Source: Massilia sp.
Lineage (GTDB): Bacteria > Pseudomonadota > Gammaproteobacteria > Burkholderiales > Burkholderiaceae_D
Direction of reading: 5' to 3'
Length of the DNA stretch: 51,064 nt
Assembly (NCBI GenBank): GCA_025359245.1
Contig: JANYGW010000118.1
Coordinates: 1 to 51,064 of the forward strand
The notes under the pieces are model-generated. The model worked only from the letters and a program-made list of their open reading frames with translations, made no database searches and was not told the origin of the DNA. A program made the position numbers and the translations under genes. Below, in pieces: positions 1 through 9,649 of the stretch (positions within the stretch are counted from its first letter, which is position 1; the number at the start of each line of letters is the position of its first letter).

Positions 1-195
1 ATAAGTCTGTCCTTGTCCTGATCGGACAGATGAGTAAGGTCGGGGCGCGGCGGTTTTGGTGGCATGCACGCATGATGCGTTATCGCGGATCTGTTTACAA
101 CAACTTTCTACGCTGTGCGCTCAGGCTGAATAGTCACGAAAATCTTTACGCCTCGCTTGCTAAGCTCCACTCCGTCAAATCATGCCGGAGGCGCC

Positions 196-414
196 ATGAA
201 GTCCGCAACTCACCTTTACCCGCAACATCAGCAACGTCGGCATCTGCCGGTGGTGGAGCTGCGCTCATTTGCGCCGCACCGGAGCACGCCTGCGGCCATG
301 GGCGCTGCCTGTGCGACGCAGAAACCTGTGATCCGGACATGGCCGCCGGCTTGCACGCTTTGTACAACGAAGTCTTCCCCCAATGATCCAACGGACGAAG
401 GTCCGATTCTTTAA
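196..414 (+). CDS. Small hypothetical protein, doubtful
   Basis: This is a 72-codon frame starting at an ATG that has a GGAGG Shine-Dalgarno sequence at 187-191, four bases upstream, and ending just before the porin gene. I do not recognise the product. It has no signal peptide or membrane segment and is rich in His, Arg, Pro and Cys. A second overlapping frame ending at 386 has more native-looking codon use in its second half, so the locus could be a frameshifted gene or non-coding leader DNA. The only positive evidence is the ribosome binding site. Confidence 0.25.
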   Translation: MKSATHLYPQHQQRRHLPVVELRSFAPHRSTPAAMGAACATQKPVIRTWPPACTLCTTKSSPNDPTDEGPIL

Positions 415-436
415 TCGACACCAAGGAAATAGCACC

Positions 437-1207
437 ATGAACAAGACCATCTTCGCGGCACTGCTGATGACCGCCTTCACCCATCCGGCCGCAATGGCTG
501 ACCAACCGGTTGCCGCCGCCGCCGAGGCCAAGCCGGACACCGAACTGACCTTTAACGCGGCGCTGGCCAGCGATTACCGCTACCGGGGCATTTCGCAGAT
601 GCACCTGCAGCCGGCACTGCAGGGCGGCGCCGATGTCGTGCACAACCCGTCCGGTTTCTATGCCGGCGCGTGGGCGTCGACGATCAAGTGGACCAAGGAC
701 GCCGGCGGCGGCGGCAATGTTGAACTCGACCTGTACGGCGGCAAGCGCGGCGTACTGGCCAAGGACCTCGGCTATGACGTCGGCGTACTGAGCTATGTCT
801 ATCCATCGAATGGGCTGGACCACGTGGCCGGCTTCGTCAGCGCCAACACCACCGAACTGTATGGCCAGTTGTCGTATGGCGTCGGGCTGATCAAGTATTC
901 GCACGCGGTGACCAATCTGTTCGGCTTTGTCGACAGCAAGAACAGCGCCTACCTCGACCTGGCCGCCAATCCCGACGCGGGCAATGGCTACATCGTCAAC
1001 CTGCACCTGGGGCACCAGCGCGTCGCCCACAACGGCGCCGCCAGCTACAGCGACTGGAAAATTGGCGCGACCAAGGACTTCGGCGTCGTGACCGGTGCAC
1101 TGGCGCTGATCGGCACCAATGCGGACAAGGTGGCCTACGCGTCGCCGGCGAACGGCAAGTTCCTGGGCAAGTCGGCCCTGGTCCTGACCGCCAGCAAGAC
1201 CTTCTGA
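437..1207 (+). CDS. TorF family putative porin (TIGR02001-like outer membrane protein)
   Basis: The 256-residue protein begins with a signal peptide (about residues 1-21, ending near AAMA). The mature part then carries the family signature around SDYRYRGISQ, and the rest consists of alternating beta-strand segments ending in a terminal Phe. These are features of the TorF/TIGR02001 outer membrane protein family, probably a small beta-barrel. I chose the ATG at 437 rather than 383 because it follows AAGGAA at 423-428 and starts the signal peptide directly. It lies upstream of the kdp operon in the same direction, but the KdpE-type promoter sits between them, so it is probably transcribed separately. 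The substrate is unknown. Confidence 0.85.
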   Translation: MNKTIFAALLMTAFTHPAAMADQPVAAAAEAKPDTELTFNAALASDYRYRGISQMHLQPALQGGADVVHNPSGFYAGAWASTIKWTKDAGGGGNVELDLYGGKRGVLAKDLGYDVGVLSYVYPSNGLDHVAGFVSANTTELYGQLSYGVGLIKYSHAVTNLFGFVDSKNSAYLDLAANPDAGNGYIVNLHLGHQRVAHNGAASYSDWKIGATKDFGVVTGALALIGTNADKVAYASPANGKFLGKSALVLTASKTF

Positions 1208-1248
1208 TCACGGGCGTCGACCATGCGGGGCGGGTGAGAGCGACAAGT

Positions 1249-1313
1249 TTTATAGGCTGTTTACGCCGGCCCCCGCACTCTTTATAAAATTTTTAGACCC
1301 TAGCCGGTACGCT
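1249..1313 (+). promoter_or_regulatory. kdp promoter with two tandem KdpE-like boxes
   Basis: Two direct-repeat pairs are visible: TTTATA-N5-TTTACG at 1249-1265 and TTTATA-N5-TTTAGA at 1281-1297. They lie exactly 32 bp apart, and a TACGCT -10-like element follows at 1308-1313, 10 nt after the second pair. The first pair closely resembles the E. coli KdpE site upstream of kdpFABC (TTTATA-N5-TTTACA). The hexamers repeat every 11 bp, as expected for an OmpR-family dimer bound head to tail. A short inverted repeat, CTAGC/GCTAG, at 1300-1315 overlaps the -10. Binding is inferred, not tested. Confidence 0.75.
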
Positions 1314-1348
1314 AGTCAGTATCAAAACAAGAACTGCATGAGGATGAT

Positions 1349-1438
1349 ATGGACGCAATTTACATCGGGGCCATCGTGCTCTTTTTCGCACTGACGTGCG
1401 CTTTCGCGGCAGGCTGCGAGAAGCTGGGAGGCAAGTGA
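1349..1438 (+). CDS. Small single-TM peptide preceding KdpF
   Basis: This 29-residue frame begins MDAIYIGAIV, has one hydrophobic segment at about residues 4-22, and ends with a short charged tail CEKLGGK. It is the first frame after the KdpE-type promoter, and AGGATG lies just upstream of its ATG. Its stop overlaps the start of kdpF (ATGA at 1438), so the two are translationally coupled. It does not look like KdpF, which is the next frame. I recall similar unnamed mini-proteins ahead of kdpF in other proteobacteria. It could be an accessory subunit or a leader peptide. The function is unknown. Confidence 0.6.
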   Translation: MDAIYIGAIVLFFALTCAFAAGCEKLGGK

Positions 1439-1524
1439 TGAACATCTATGACGTTTCCGCGCTGGTCGCGGCGGGCCTGCTGGTCTACCTGGTCCATGCA
1501 CTGCTGAAAGCGGAGCAACTGTGA
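1438..1524 (+). CDS. kdpF: KdpF, small subunit of the potassium-transporting ATPase
   Basis: The 28-residue peptide ([20 protein letters not shown] and an AEQL-type tail) has the single transmembrane helix and size of KdpF. In E. coli this peptide stabilises the KdpABC complex. Both ends overlap neighbours: its ATG shares bases with the stop of the preceding peptide, and its TGA at 1522-1524 overlaps the ATG of kdpA. Position, length and the YLVHALL-like helix support the call. The sequence is too short for a motif-level proof. Confidence 0.8.
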   Translation: MNIYDVSALVAAGLLVYLVHALLKAEQL

Positions 1525-3332
1525 TGACTACCCAATCACTTCTCCTGCTGATCGTGTTCCTGGTCGTGCTGATGGCGCTGGCCTATCCGCTCGGTATCGT
1601 TCTGGCGCGCGTCGGCGACGGCGGCACCGTGCCCGGCCTGGGCTGGCTGGTGCGCGTGGAACGCCTGTTCTACCGCGCGGGCGGCGTCGAGGCCGACGCC
1701 AACATGGGCTGGAAGTCGTACGCGATCGCACTGCTCATGTTTAACGGCATCGGCGCGCTGTTTGTGTTCGCCATCCAGCGCCTGCAGGGCTGGCTGCCGC
1801 TCAATCCCCAGGCGATGGCCAATATCAGCGCCGATTCCTCCTTCAATACGGCGGTCAGCTTCGTCAGCAATACCAACTGGCAGGGCTACAGCGGCGAACA
1901 GACCATGAGCTATCTGACCCAGATGGTGGCGCTGACGGGCCAAAACTTCTTCTCGGCCGCCACCGGCATGGCGGTCGCGTTTGCGCTGGTCCGAGGCTTT
2001 AGCGCGCGTTCGTCCAAATCGATCGGCAATTTCTGGGTCGACATCACGCGTTCGACCTTGTACGCGCTGCTGCCCCTGTCGCTGCTGTTCTCGGTATTTC
2101 TGATGGGGCAGGGCGTGGTGCAGAATTTTTCCGCCTACCAGGATGTGCAGCTGGTCGACCCGGTCGCGTACTCGGCCCCGAAACTGGACGCCGACGGGCA
2201 AGCGCTCAAGGATGCCAGGGGCGGGCCGGTGATGGAGAACCTGGTGGCCAAGACGCAGAACATCGCCATGGGGCCAGTCGCGTCGCAGGAAGCGATCAAG
2301 ATGCTCGGCACCAATGGCGGCGGCTTCTTCAATGCCAATTCGGCCCACCCGTACGAGAACCCGACACCGTTGTCGAACTTCATGCAGATGCTGTCGATTT
2401 TCCTGATCCCGGCCGGGCTGTGCTTCGCCTTCGGACGTATGGTCGGCGACAAACGCCAGGGCATTGCGCTGCTGGCCGCCATGAGCATGATCTTTGTCGT
2501 CTCGACGGCAGTAGTCATGGGCAGCGAGCAGGCCGTCCATCCGCAACTGGCGGCGCTCGGCGTCGACCAGGGCGCCAGCGCCATGCAGGCCGGCGGCAAC
2601 ATGGAAGGCAAGGAAACCCGCTTCGGCATTTCCTCCTCCGCGCTGTTTGCCGCGATCACGACTGCCGCTTCGTGCGGCGCCGTCAATGCCATGCACGATT
2701 CGTTTACGCCGGTTGGCGGCATGATGCCGCTGCTGCTGATCCAGCTGGGCGAGGTCGTCTTCGGCGGCGTCGGTTCGGGCCTGTACGGCATGCTGGTGTT
2801 CGCCATCATGGCGGTGTTCATCGCCGGCCTGATGATAGGCCGCACGCCTGAATACCTGGGCAAGAAGATCCAAGCCTACGAGATGAAGATGACGTCGATC
2901 GCGATCCTGGTCACGCCCGTGCTGGTGCTGGGCGGAACGGCGATTGCCGTGATGCTGGACGCGGGCAAGGCCGGCATCGCCAACCCCGGCGCGCACGGCT
3001 TCACCGAGATCCTGTACGCGTTCAGTTCCGCGGCCAACAACAACGGCAGCGCCTTCGCGGGCCTGTCGGCCAACACGCCGTTCTACAACGTGATGCTGGC
3101 GATTGCCATGTGGTTCGGCCGCTTCGCGATGATCGTGCCTATCCTGGCGATTGCTGGCTCGCTGGCCGCCAAGCCGCGCCTGGAAGCGAACTCCGGCACC
3201 ATGCCGACCCACGGCCCAATCTTCATCGGCCTGCTGATCGGGGTGGTGCTGCTGGTCGGCGTGTTGAACTACGTGCCCGCGCTGGCGCTCGGCCCGGTCG
3301 TTGAACACCTTCAGCTCTACACAAGCAAATAA
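1524..3332 (+). CDS. kdpA: Potassium-transporting ATPase subunit KdpA
   Basis: KdpA is the potassium-selective, channel-like membrane subunit of the high-affinity KdpFABC pump. The 602-residue protein has about ten hydrophobic segments and the four filter-type pore loops: [35 protein letters not shown] and [11 protein letters not shown]. Length matches the family (about 560-600). A GTG at 1521 lies directly before the ATG, but the ATG at 1524 overlaps the kdpF stop in the usual coupled form, so I start there. The gene is the third frame of the kdp operon. Confidence 0.97.
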   Translation: MTTQSLLLLIVFLVVLMALAYPLGIVLARVGDGGTVPGLGWLVRVERLFYRAGGVEADANMGWKSYAIALLMFNGIGALFVFAIQRLQGWLPLNPQAMANISADSSFNTAVSFVSNTNWQGYSGEQTMSYLTQMVALTGQNFFSAATGMAVAFALVRGFSARSSKSIGNFWVDITRSTLYALLPLSLLFSVFLMGQGVVQNFSAYQDVQLVDPVAYSAPKLDADGQALKDARGGPVMENLVAKTQNIAMGPVASQEAIKMLGTNGGGFFNANSAHPYENPTPLSNFMQMLSIFLIPAGLCFAFGRMVGDKRQGIALLAAMSMIFVVSTAVVMGSEQAVHPQLAALGVDQGASAMQAGGNMEGKETRFGISSSALFAAITTAASCGAVNAMHDSFTPVGGMMPLLLIQLGEVVFGGVGSGLYGMLVFAIMAVFIAGLMIGRTPEYLGKKIQAYEMKMTSIAILVTPVLVLGGTAIAVMLDAGKAGIANPGAHGFTEILYAFSSAANNNGSAFAGLSANTPFYNVMLAIAMWFGRFAMIVPILAIAGSLAAKPRLEANSGTMPTHGPIFIGLLIGVVLLVGVLNYVPALALGPVVEHLQLYTSK

Positions 3333-3343
3333 TCACGGAGTCC

Positions 3344-5446
3344 ATGATGTCGCACACAATTACGCTGCCAACGGTGGCCACGCCACGCAAGAAGCTGACC
3401 TTATTCGACGCCACGCTGATCTGGCCGGCAATGATCGATTCGATCTTGAAACTCGGTCCGCGCACCCAGGCCCGCAGCCCGGTCATGTTCGTCGTGTATG
3501 TCGGCAGTATCCTGACCACGCTGATGTATTTCCAGGCGCTGGCGGGCAAGGTACAGGCCGATACAGGCTTCATCCTGGCCATCGCGATCTGGCTGTGGTT
3601 CACGGTGCTGTTCGCCAATTTCGCCGAAGCACTGGCCGAAGGGCGCAGCAAGGCACAAGCAGCCTCGCTGCGCGGCCTGAAACAAAGCGTGATGGCCAAG
3701 AAACTGCACACGCCCAGGCACGGCACCACCTGGCTGCCGGTCGCCGGCGCCGAATTGCGCAAGGGGATGGTCATCCTGGTCGAAGCGGGCGATGTGATTG
3801 CCATCGACGGCGAGGTCATCGAGGGCGTCGCATCGGTCGACGAGAGCGCCATCACGGGCGAATCGGCGCCTGTCATCCGCGAGTCGGGCGGCGATTTTTC
3901 GGCCGTCACCGGCGGCACCCGCGTGTTGTCGGACTGGCTGGTGGTGCGCGTGTCGGCCGACCCCGGCGAGACTTTCCTCGACCGTATGATTTCGATGGTC
4001 GAAGGCGCCAAGCGCCAGAAGACCCCGAACGAGATCGCGCTGACGATCCTGCTGGTGGCGCTGACCATCGTGTTCCTGGTCGTGACGGTGACCTTGCTGC
4101 CGTTTTCGCTGTTTAGCGTGGCTGCGGCCAGCGCCGGTTCGCCGGTCAGCATCACGGTGCTGATCGCGCTGCTGGTGTGCCTGATTCCGACCACCATCGG
4201 CGCGCTGCTGTCGTCGATCGGCGTGGCCGGCATGAGCCGCATGATGGGCGCCAACGTCATCGCTACCTCGGGCCGTGCGGTCGAAGCGGCCGGCGACGTC
4301 GACGTGCTGTTGCTCGACAAGACAGGGACGATCACGCTGGGCAACCGCCAGGCATCGGCCTTCTTTGCCGCGCCCGGCGTGACCGAGCAGCAGCTGGCCG
4401 ATGTGGCCCAGCTCGCTTCGCTGGCCGACGAAACGCCGGAAGGGCGCTCGATCGTGATCCTGGCCAAGCAGAAGTTCAACATCCGCGAGCGCGAAATGGC
4501 CGCATTGCACGCCGTGTTCCTGCCGTTTAGCGCCAACACGCGCATGAGCGGCATCGATATCGGCGCACGCCAGATCCGCAAAGGTGCGGCCGATTCGGTC
4601 AGGAAGCATGTCGAAGCAATGGGCCTGCCGTATCCGTCCGAAATGGCACGCCTGGTCGACGACATCTCGCGCCGCGGCAGCACGCCGCTGGTGGTGGTCG
4701 ACGCCGGCCGCGTGATGGGCGTGGTCGAACTGAAGGATATCGTCAAGGGCGGCATCAAGGAGCGCTTCGCCGAACTGCGCCGGATGGGCATCAAGACCGT
4801 CATGATCACTGGCGACAACAAGCTGACCGCCGCTGCGATTGCCGCCGAAGCGGGCGTCGATGATTTCCTGGCTGAGGCCACGCCAGAGGACAAGCTCAAG
4901 CTGATCCGCAGTTACCAGAGCCAGGGCCGCCTGGTGGCGATGACCGGCGACGGCACCAACGACGCGCCGGCGCTGGCCCAGGCCGACGTGGCGGTGGCGA
5001 TGAACTCCGGCACCCAGGCGGCCAAGGAAGCGGGCAACATGGTCGACCTCGATTCGAATCCGACCAAGCTGCTGGAGATCGTCGAGATCGGCAAACAGAT
5101 GCTGATGACGCGCGGCTCGCTGACGACGTTCTCGATCGCCAACGATATCGCGAAATATTTCGCCATCATTCCGGCCGCGTTTGTCGCCACCTATCCGCAG
5201 CTGAAAGCGCTCGACATCATGCACCTGAGCAGCCCGAACTCGGCCATCATGTCCGCCGTCATCTTCAACGCGCTGATCATCATTGCGCTGATCCCGCTCG
5301 CATTGAAGGGCGTGCAATACCGGCCGATCGGCGCCGCGGCTCTGCTGCGCAGAAATATCCTGATCTATGGGGTCGGCGGCATCGTGCTGCCCTTCGTCGG
5401 CATCAAACTGATCGACATGGTGCTGACCGCCATGCATCTCGTCTAA
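3344..5446 (+). CDS. kdpB: Potassium-transporting ATPase ATP-binding subunit KdpB
   Basis: This is the P-type ATPase subunit that hydrolyses ATP to drive uptake through KdpA. The 700-residue protein shows the actuator motif TGES at 171-174, the phosphorylation motif DKTGTIT with Asp325, and the hinge sequence [20 protein letters not shown]. The TGES serine matches the Ser162 site that inhibits the E. coli pump when phosphorylated. CACGGAG at 3334-3340 precedes ATGATG; either Met could start it. It follows kdpA by 11 nt. Confidence 0.97.
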   Translation: MMSHTITLPTVATPRKKLTLFDATLIWPAMIDSILKLGPRTQARSPVMFVVYVGSILTTLMYFQALAGKVQADTGFILAIAIWLWFTVLFANFAEALAEGRSKAQAASLRGLKQSVMAKKLHTPRHGTTWLPVAGAELRKGMVILVEAGDVIAIDGEVIEGVASVDESAITGESAPVIRESGGDFSAVTGGTRVLSDWLVVRVSADPGETFLDRMISMVEGAKRQKTPNEIALTILLVALTIVFLVVTVTLLPFSLFSVAAASAGSPVSITVLIALLVCLIPTTIGALLSSIGVAGMSRMMGANVIATSGRAVEAAGDVDVLLLDKTGTITLGNRQASAFFAAPGVTEQQLADVAQLASLADETPEGRSIVILAKQKFNIREREMAALHAVFLPFSANTRMSGIDIGARQIRKGAADSVRKHVEAMGLPYPSEMARLVDDISRRGSTPLVVVDAGRVMGVVELKDIVKGGIKERFAELRRMGIKTVMITGDNKLTAAAIAAEAGVDDFLAEATPEDKLKLIRSYQSQGRLVAMTGDGTNDAPALAQADVAVAMNSGTQAAKEAGNMVDLDSNPTKLLEIVEIGKQMLMTRGSLTTFSIANDIAKYFAIIPAAFVATYPQLKALDIMHLSSPNSAIMSAVIFNALIIIALIPLALKGVQYRPIGAAALLRRNILIYGVGGIVLPFVGIKLIDMVLTAMHLV

Positions 5447-5459
5447 AAGGAGGCTTCAC

Positions 5460-6044
5460 ATGAAATCCACACTGCGCCCCGCGCTGGTCCTGTTCGGCAT
5501 ACTGACCCTGGTCGTCGGCGTGCTCTATCCGCTGACCGTGACCGGGATCGGCATGCTGGCCTTCGCCGAGCAGGCCAATGGCAGCCTGATCGAACGTGAC
5601 GGCAAAACGGTCGGTTCCAGCCTGATCGGCCAGGCATTTACTTCGCCCGGCTATTTCTGGGGCCGCCCTTCGGCGACCGGGCCGATGCCCAATAATGGCG
5701 CCGGCAGTTCCGGCTCCAACCAGGGGCCGCTCAATCCGGCGCAGATCGATGCAGTCAAGGGGCGCATCGCCGCCCTGAAGGCAGCCGATCCGTCCAACAC
5801 GGCCTTGATCCCAGTCGACCTGGTGACGGCATCGGCCAGCGGCCTCGATCCCGAGATCAGCGTGGCCGGCGCGCGCTACCAGGCGGCGCGCGTGGCCGCC
5901 GCGCGCAAGCTGCCGCTGGCCCGGGTCGAGGCCCTGGTCAGCGAGCACACGACAGAGCGCGTGTTGGGCTTTTGGGGGGAATCGCGCGTGAATGTGCTTA
6001 AATTGAACCTGGCCATCGATGCCGAACCGGCGTCGAAACGCTAA
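5460..6044 (+). CDS. kdpC: Potassium-transporting ATPase subunit KdpC
   Basis: KdpC is the single-span periplasmic subunit that bridges KdpA and KdpB. The 194-residue protein has one N-terminal membrane helix (about residues 9-30) and the family sequences [24 protein letters not shown] and ARVEALV. AAAGGAGG at 5446-5453 gives a strong ribosome binding site six bases or so from the ATG. It lies 13 nt after kdpB and 21 nt before kdpD, consistent with one transcript. Confidence 0.96.
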   Translation: MKSTLRPALVLFGILTLVVGVLYPLTVTGIGMLAFAEQANGSLIERDGKTVGSSLIGQAFTSPGYFWGRPSATGPMPNNGAGSSGSNQGPLNPAQIDAVKGRIAALKAADPSNTALIPVDLVTASASGLDPEISVAGARYQAARVAAARKLPLARVEALVSEHTTERVLGFWGESRVNVLKLNLAIDAEPASKR

Positions 6045-6065
6045 GCTGCGAGAAAAGGCCTGCCC

Positions 6066-8789
6066 ATGGTTCCCAACCACATACAACGGCCCGACCCCGA
6101 TGCGCTGCTGGCGCAGGTCCAGCTACAGGAGCGCAAGGATGCGCGCGGCAAGTTGCGCATCTACTTCGGGGCGTCGGCCGGCGTGGGCAAGACCTACGCC
6201 ATGCTGGCCGCGGCGCGCAAGCTGCACGCCGAAGGCCGGCCGCTGCTGGTGGGCGTGCTCGAGACCCATGGCCGGGCCGATACGGCCGCCATGCTCGACG
6301 GGCTCGACGTGCTGCCGCAGAGGCAGATTGCCTACCGCGGCAAGACGCTGACCGAATTCGACCTCGACGCGGCGCTGGCCCTGCATCCGGCGCTGATCCT
6401 GGTCGACGAACTGGCCCATTCGAACGCGCCCGGCTCGCGCCATCCGAAGCGCTGGCAGGACGTGGAGGAATTGCTTGACGCCGGCATCGACGTCTTCAGC
6501 ACCGTCAATGTGCAGCACCTGGAGAGCCTGAACGACGTGGTCGGCGGGATCACCGGGGTGCGGGTCGCCGAAACGGTGCCCGACACCGTGTTCGATGCGG
6601 CCGACGAGGTCGTGATGGTCGACATCCCAGCCGACGAATTGCTCACGCGCCTGAAGAGCGGCAAGGTGTACCAGGAACAGCAAGCCGACCGCGCATCCAA
6701 GAATTTTTTCCGCAAGGGGAATCTGATCGCCTTGCGCGAACTCGCCCTGCGCCGCACGGCCGACCGCATCGAAGACGACGTGCGCGCCTACCGGATTGAA
6801 AAGTCGATCGACACGGTGTGGAAAACCGGCGGCGCCTTGCTCGCCTGTGTCGGTCCGCGCCCCGGCAGCGAGCACGTGGTGCGCAGCACGGCGCGCCTGG
6901 CCGGGCAGCTCGGCGCCGACTGGCATGCGGTTTATGTCGAGACGCCGTCGCTGCAGCGCCTGCCTGCCGAGCGGCGCGAGCAGACCCTGGTCACGCTGCG
7001 CCTGGCCGAGGAGCTGGGCGCCAGTACCGAAGTCTTGGCCGGCAACGATATTGCCGAAGCGATCGTCGACTATGCGCGCGACCACAACCTGTCGAAAATC
7101 GTGATGGCGCGCGCCCATACCAACTGGCCGTGGCGCCTGTCGCACATCCGGCGCATTGCCGCCAAGGCGCCGGACATCGATGTGCTTGAAATCGGCGACG
7201 CCGCCCGCGTCAAAACCGGCGCAACGCTGGCGCGCAGCGGCGAGGATGCGCTCGCCCGCGCATTCAGCAGCGGCAACCGCCGGCTGTGGGCCTATGCCAT
7301 CGCGGCGCTCAGCAGCGTCGCCGCGGCGTTGTTGCTAACCCCATTGCTGCCGTTTCTCGCCCTGCCCAACATCGCCATGCTGTTCCTGCTGGTCGTGGTG
7401 GTCGTGGCATTCAAGTTCGGACGCGGGCCATCTGTATTGGCGACTTGCGTCAGCGTGGGCTGTTTCGATTTCTTCTTTGTCGACCCGCGATTTACCTTCG
7501 CGGTGGCCGACCTGCAATACTTGGTCACCTTCCTCGTCATGCTCGCGGTCGGCCTCATTACCGGCCACCTGACGGCCGGCCTGCGTTTCCAGGCGCATGT
7601 CGCGGCCCACCGCGAGCGGCGCTCGCGCGCGCTGTACGAATTCGCGCGCGAACTGTCCGGCGCGCTGCAGACCGAACAGGTCTTCGAGACCACGGGCGAG
7701 TTCATCCAGCGTACCTTCCGCGCCCGCGCCATCCTGCTGCTGCCTGACCTTGACGGTCGCTTGCATCTGCCGGCCGACGCGAGCGCACTGGAGCAGCCGG
7801 ACGTCGGCATCGCCCAATGGGCGTTCGACCACGCCGAAAGCGCGGGCATGGGGACCGACACCTTGCCGGCCAGCCCCTTCTTCTATCTGCCGCTGGTCGC
7901 GCCGATGCGCACCCGGGGCGTGCTGGCGATCGAACCGGAGCACCAGCGCTGGATCCTGATTCCCGAACAGCGCACGCAGCTCGATACCTTCGCCGCGCTG
8001 GCGGCCATCGCGCTCGAACGCGTGCACTATATCGAGGTGGCGCAGAACGCGCTGATCAGCATGGAGTCGGAACGGCTGCGCAATTCGCTGTTGTCGGCGT
8101 TGTCGCACGATTTGCGCACGCCGTTGACCTTGCTGGTGGGCTTGTCCGAATCGCTGGTGCGCGCCAGGCCGCCGCTGCCGCAAGCGCTGCACGATACCGC
8201 GCAGGTGCTGCATAACGAAGCGCTGCGGATGAATGCCCTGGTGGCCAACCTGCTCGACATGGCGCGCATCCAGAGCGGTGAAGTCAAGCTCAATATGCAA
8301 TGGCAGGCGCCCGAGGAAGTCATTGGCAGCGCACTGAATATGAGCGCGTCGCTGCTGCGCGAGCACATCGTCAGCACCAGCATTGCGCCGGACATGCCGC
8401 TGGTGCGCTTCGATGCCGTGCTGATCGAGCGGGTCCTGTGCAACCTGCTCGAGAACGCGGCCAAGTACACGCCGGCCTGGTCCAGGATCGACGTGTCGGC
8501 CAGCCTGCACGGCGCCTGGGCCAGGCTGACGGTGTCCGATGACGGCCCGGGCGTGCCAGCCGGGCTGGAGGAAGCCATTTTCGACAAGTTCACGCGCGGC
8601 GAACGCGAATCGGCCAAGCCGGGCGTCGGCCTGGGACTGGCCATCTGCCGCGCCATCGTCGAGGCCCATGGGGGCAAGATCAGCGCCGGCCGTTCCGACA
8701 TGGGCGGCGCCGCCTTCGTCGTTGCGCTTCCATTGGGCAACCCGCCGGCGGGGCCCGCCATCGAACTGGAAACCCGGAGCGCAGAATGA
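6066..8789 (+). CDS. kdpD: Potassium sensor histidine kinase KdpD
   Basis: KdpD senses potassium limitation and osmotic stress and phosphorylates KdpE. The 907-residue protein has the full domain order: the KdpD domain with Walker A GASAGVGKT (35-43), a universal-stress-like domain (about 250-375), four closely spaced membrane helices (about 405-510, with the GRGPSVLATCVSVGCFDFFF stretch of the DUF4118 sensor), a GAF-like region, the HisKA box ALSHDLRTPL with phospho-acceptor His681, and an HATPase domain with NLLENAAKYTP and GVGLGLAICRAIVEAHGG. It is directly downstream of kdpC, and its stop overlaps the kdpE start by 4 nt, so kinase and regulator are coupled. Confidence 0.97.
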   Translation: MVPNHIQRPDPDALLAQVQLQERKDARGKLRIYFGASAGVGKTYAMLAAARKLHAEGRPLLVGVLETHGRADTAAMLDGLDVLPQRQIAYRGKTLTEFDLDAALALHPALILVDELAHSNAPGSRHPKRWQDVEELLDAGIDVFSTVNVQHLESLNDVVGGITGVRVAETVPDTVFDAADEVVMVDIPADELLTRLKSGKVYQEQQADRASKNFFRKGNLIALRELALRRTADRIEDDVRAYRIEKSIDTVWKTGGALLACVGPRPGSEHVVRSTARLAGQLGADWHAVYVETPSLQRLPAERREQTLVTLRLAEELGASTEVLAGNDIAEAIVDYARDHNLSKIVMARAHTNWPWRLSHIRRIAAKAPDIDVLEIGDAARVKTGATLARSGEDALARAFSSGNRRLWAYAIAALSSVAAALLLTPLLPFLALPNIAMLFLLVVVVVAFKFGRGPSVLATCVSVGCFDFFFVDPRFTFAVADLQYLVTFLVMLAVGLITGHLTAGLRFQAHVAAHRERRSRALYEFARELSGALQTEQVFETTGEFIQRTFRARAILLLPDLDGRLHLPADASALEQPDVGIAQWAFDHAESAGMGTDTLPASPFFYLPLVAPMRTRGVLAIEPEHQRWILIPEQRTQLDTFAALAAIALERVHYIEVAQNALISMESERLRNSLLSALSHDLRTPLTLLVGLSESLVRARPPLPQALHDTAQVLHNEALRMNALVANLLDMARIQSGEVKLNMQWQAPEEVIGSALNMSASLLREHIVSTSIAPDMPLVRFDAVLIERVLCNLLENAAKYTPAWSRIDVSASLHGAWARLTVSDDGPGVPAGLEEAIFDKFTRGERESAKPGVGLGLAICRAIVEAHGGKISAGRSDMGGAAFVVALPLGNPPAGPAIELETRSAE

Positions 8790-9484
8790 ATACGACCCCA
8801 CCGACCGCCTTGCTGGTGGAAGACGAACCGCAGATCCGCCGCTTCGTGCGCAGCTCGCTCGAGGAGGTGGGCTGGCAAGTGCATGAAGCTGAAACCATGC
8901 AGCGCGGACTGATCGAGGCGGGCACGCGCACGCCGGACCTGATCGTGCTCGACCTCGGCCTGCCCGACGGCGACGGCATCACCTTCATCATGGAATTGCG
9001 CAAGTGGTCGACCGTGCCGGTGATCGTGCTGTCGGCGCGGGCGAGCGAGGCCGACAAGGTGAGCGCCCTCGATGCCGGGGCGGATGACTATCTGACCAAG
9101 CCGTTCGGCGTCGACGAATTGCATGCCCGCGTGCGCGCGACCTTGCGCCGCCAGCGCAAGCCGGGCGCCGACAGCGATGGCGTGATCCGGTTCGGCGACG
9201 TCGTGGTCGACATGAAGAACCGGCTGGTGACCAAGGCCGGCGAAAAAGTGCGCCTGACCCCGATCGAGTACAAGCTGCTGTCGGTGATGGTAAGCAACGC
9301 TGGCAGGGTCGTCACCAACCCACAACTGCTGTTGGCGGTATGGGGGCCGTCGCATGCGGAAGATGGGCATTACTTGCGCATTTATATGGGGCATTTGCGG
9401 CACAAGCTTGAGGACAACCCGACCCGGCCGAAATTCTTCCTGACGGAGACGGCGGTAGGGTACCGCTTGATGATGCCGCTATAG
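8786..9484 (+). CDS. kdpE: Response regulator KdpE
   Basis: This OmpR/PhoB-family regulator should activate kdp when phosphorylated by KdpD. The 232-residue protein has a receiver domain (acid pocket VEDE, phospho-acceptor Asp56 in LIVLDLGLPDGDG, conserved Lys in LTKPFG) and a winged-helix DNA-binding domain (from about 125, with RLTPIEYKLL and YLRIYMGHLRHKLE). Its ATG lies in an ATGA overlap with kdpD. KdpE-like boxes occur in front of kdp, the SPFH gene and kup, so its likely targets lie within this locus. Confidence 0.96.
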   Translation: MNTTPPTALLVEDEPQIRRFVRSSLEEVGWQVHEAETMQRGLIEAGTRTPDLIVLDLGLPDGDGITFIMELRKWSTVPVIVLSARASEADKVSALDAGADDYLTKPFGVDELHARVRATLRRQRKPGADSDGVIRFGDVVVDMKNRLVTKAGEKVRLTPIEYKLLSVMVSNAGRVVTNPQLLLAVWGPSHAEDGHYLRIYMGHLRHKLEDNPTRPKFFLTETAVGYRLMMPL

Positions 9485-9511
9485 CGCTGCAAGCCAGTGC
9501 GCGCAGCCGTT

Positions 9512-9576
9512 TTTACGCTTTATTTACGCCCCGCTGGCAGATCCTTACCGCATTTTTACAGGCATTCCCGTATGCT
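9512..9576 (+). promoter_or_regulatory. Promoter of the SPFH gene with two KdpE-like boxes
   Basis: The first pair is TTTACG-N5-TTTACG (9512-9528). The second is CTTACC-N5-TTTACA (9544-9560), with a weaker first hexamer. A TATGCT -10-like element follows at 9571-9576. Distances are identical to the kdp promoter: 32 bp from pair to pair and 10 nt from the second pair to the -10. The site lies 28 bp after the kdpE stop and 74 nt before the SPFH start codon. It is a strong inferred target of KdpE. Confidence 0.65.
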
Positions 9577-9649
9577 GTTTCCATGCCTGTCGTGCTGCTA
9601 GCGCGCACGGCATCTCCCGGCCCGGCAGCCGCCTTAAAGTGGAAGAGCC

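Noticed and set aside
1-436. Frame 30-386 as a gene
   Set aside because: It has no ribosome site and its first half has poor codon use. Only the small frame at 196 is retained, at low confidence.
1536-3308. 590-codon open frame on the minus strand opposite kdpA
   Set aside because: It is rich in His, Arg, Asp and Gln with no domain, and is the shadow of kdpA's GC-rich third positions. kdpA is unmistakable.
3401-5437. 678-codon minus-strand frame opposite kdpB
   Set aside because: Same shadow effect. The plus frame has every P-type ATPase motif.
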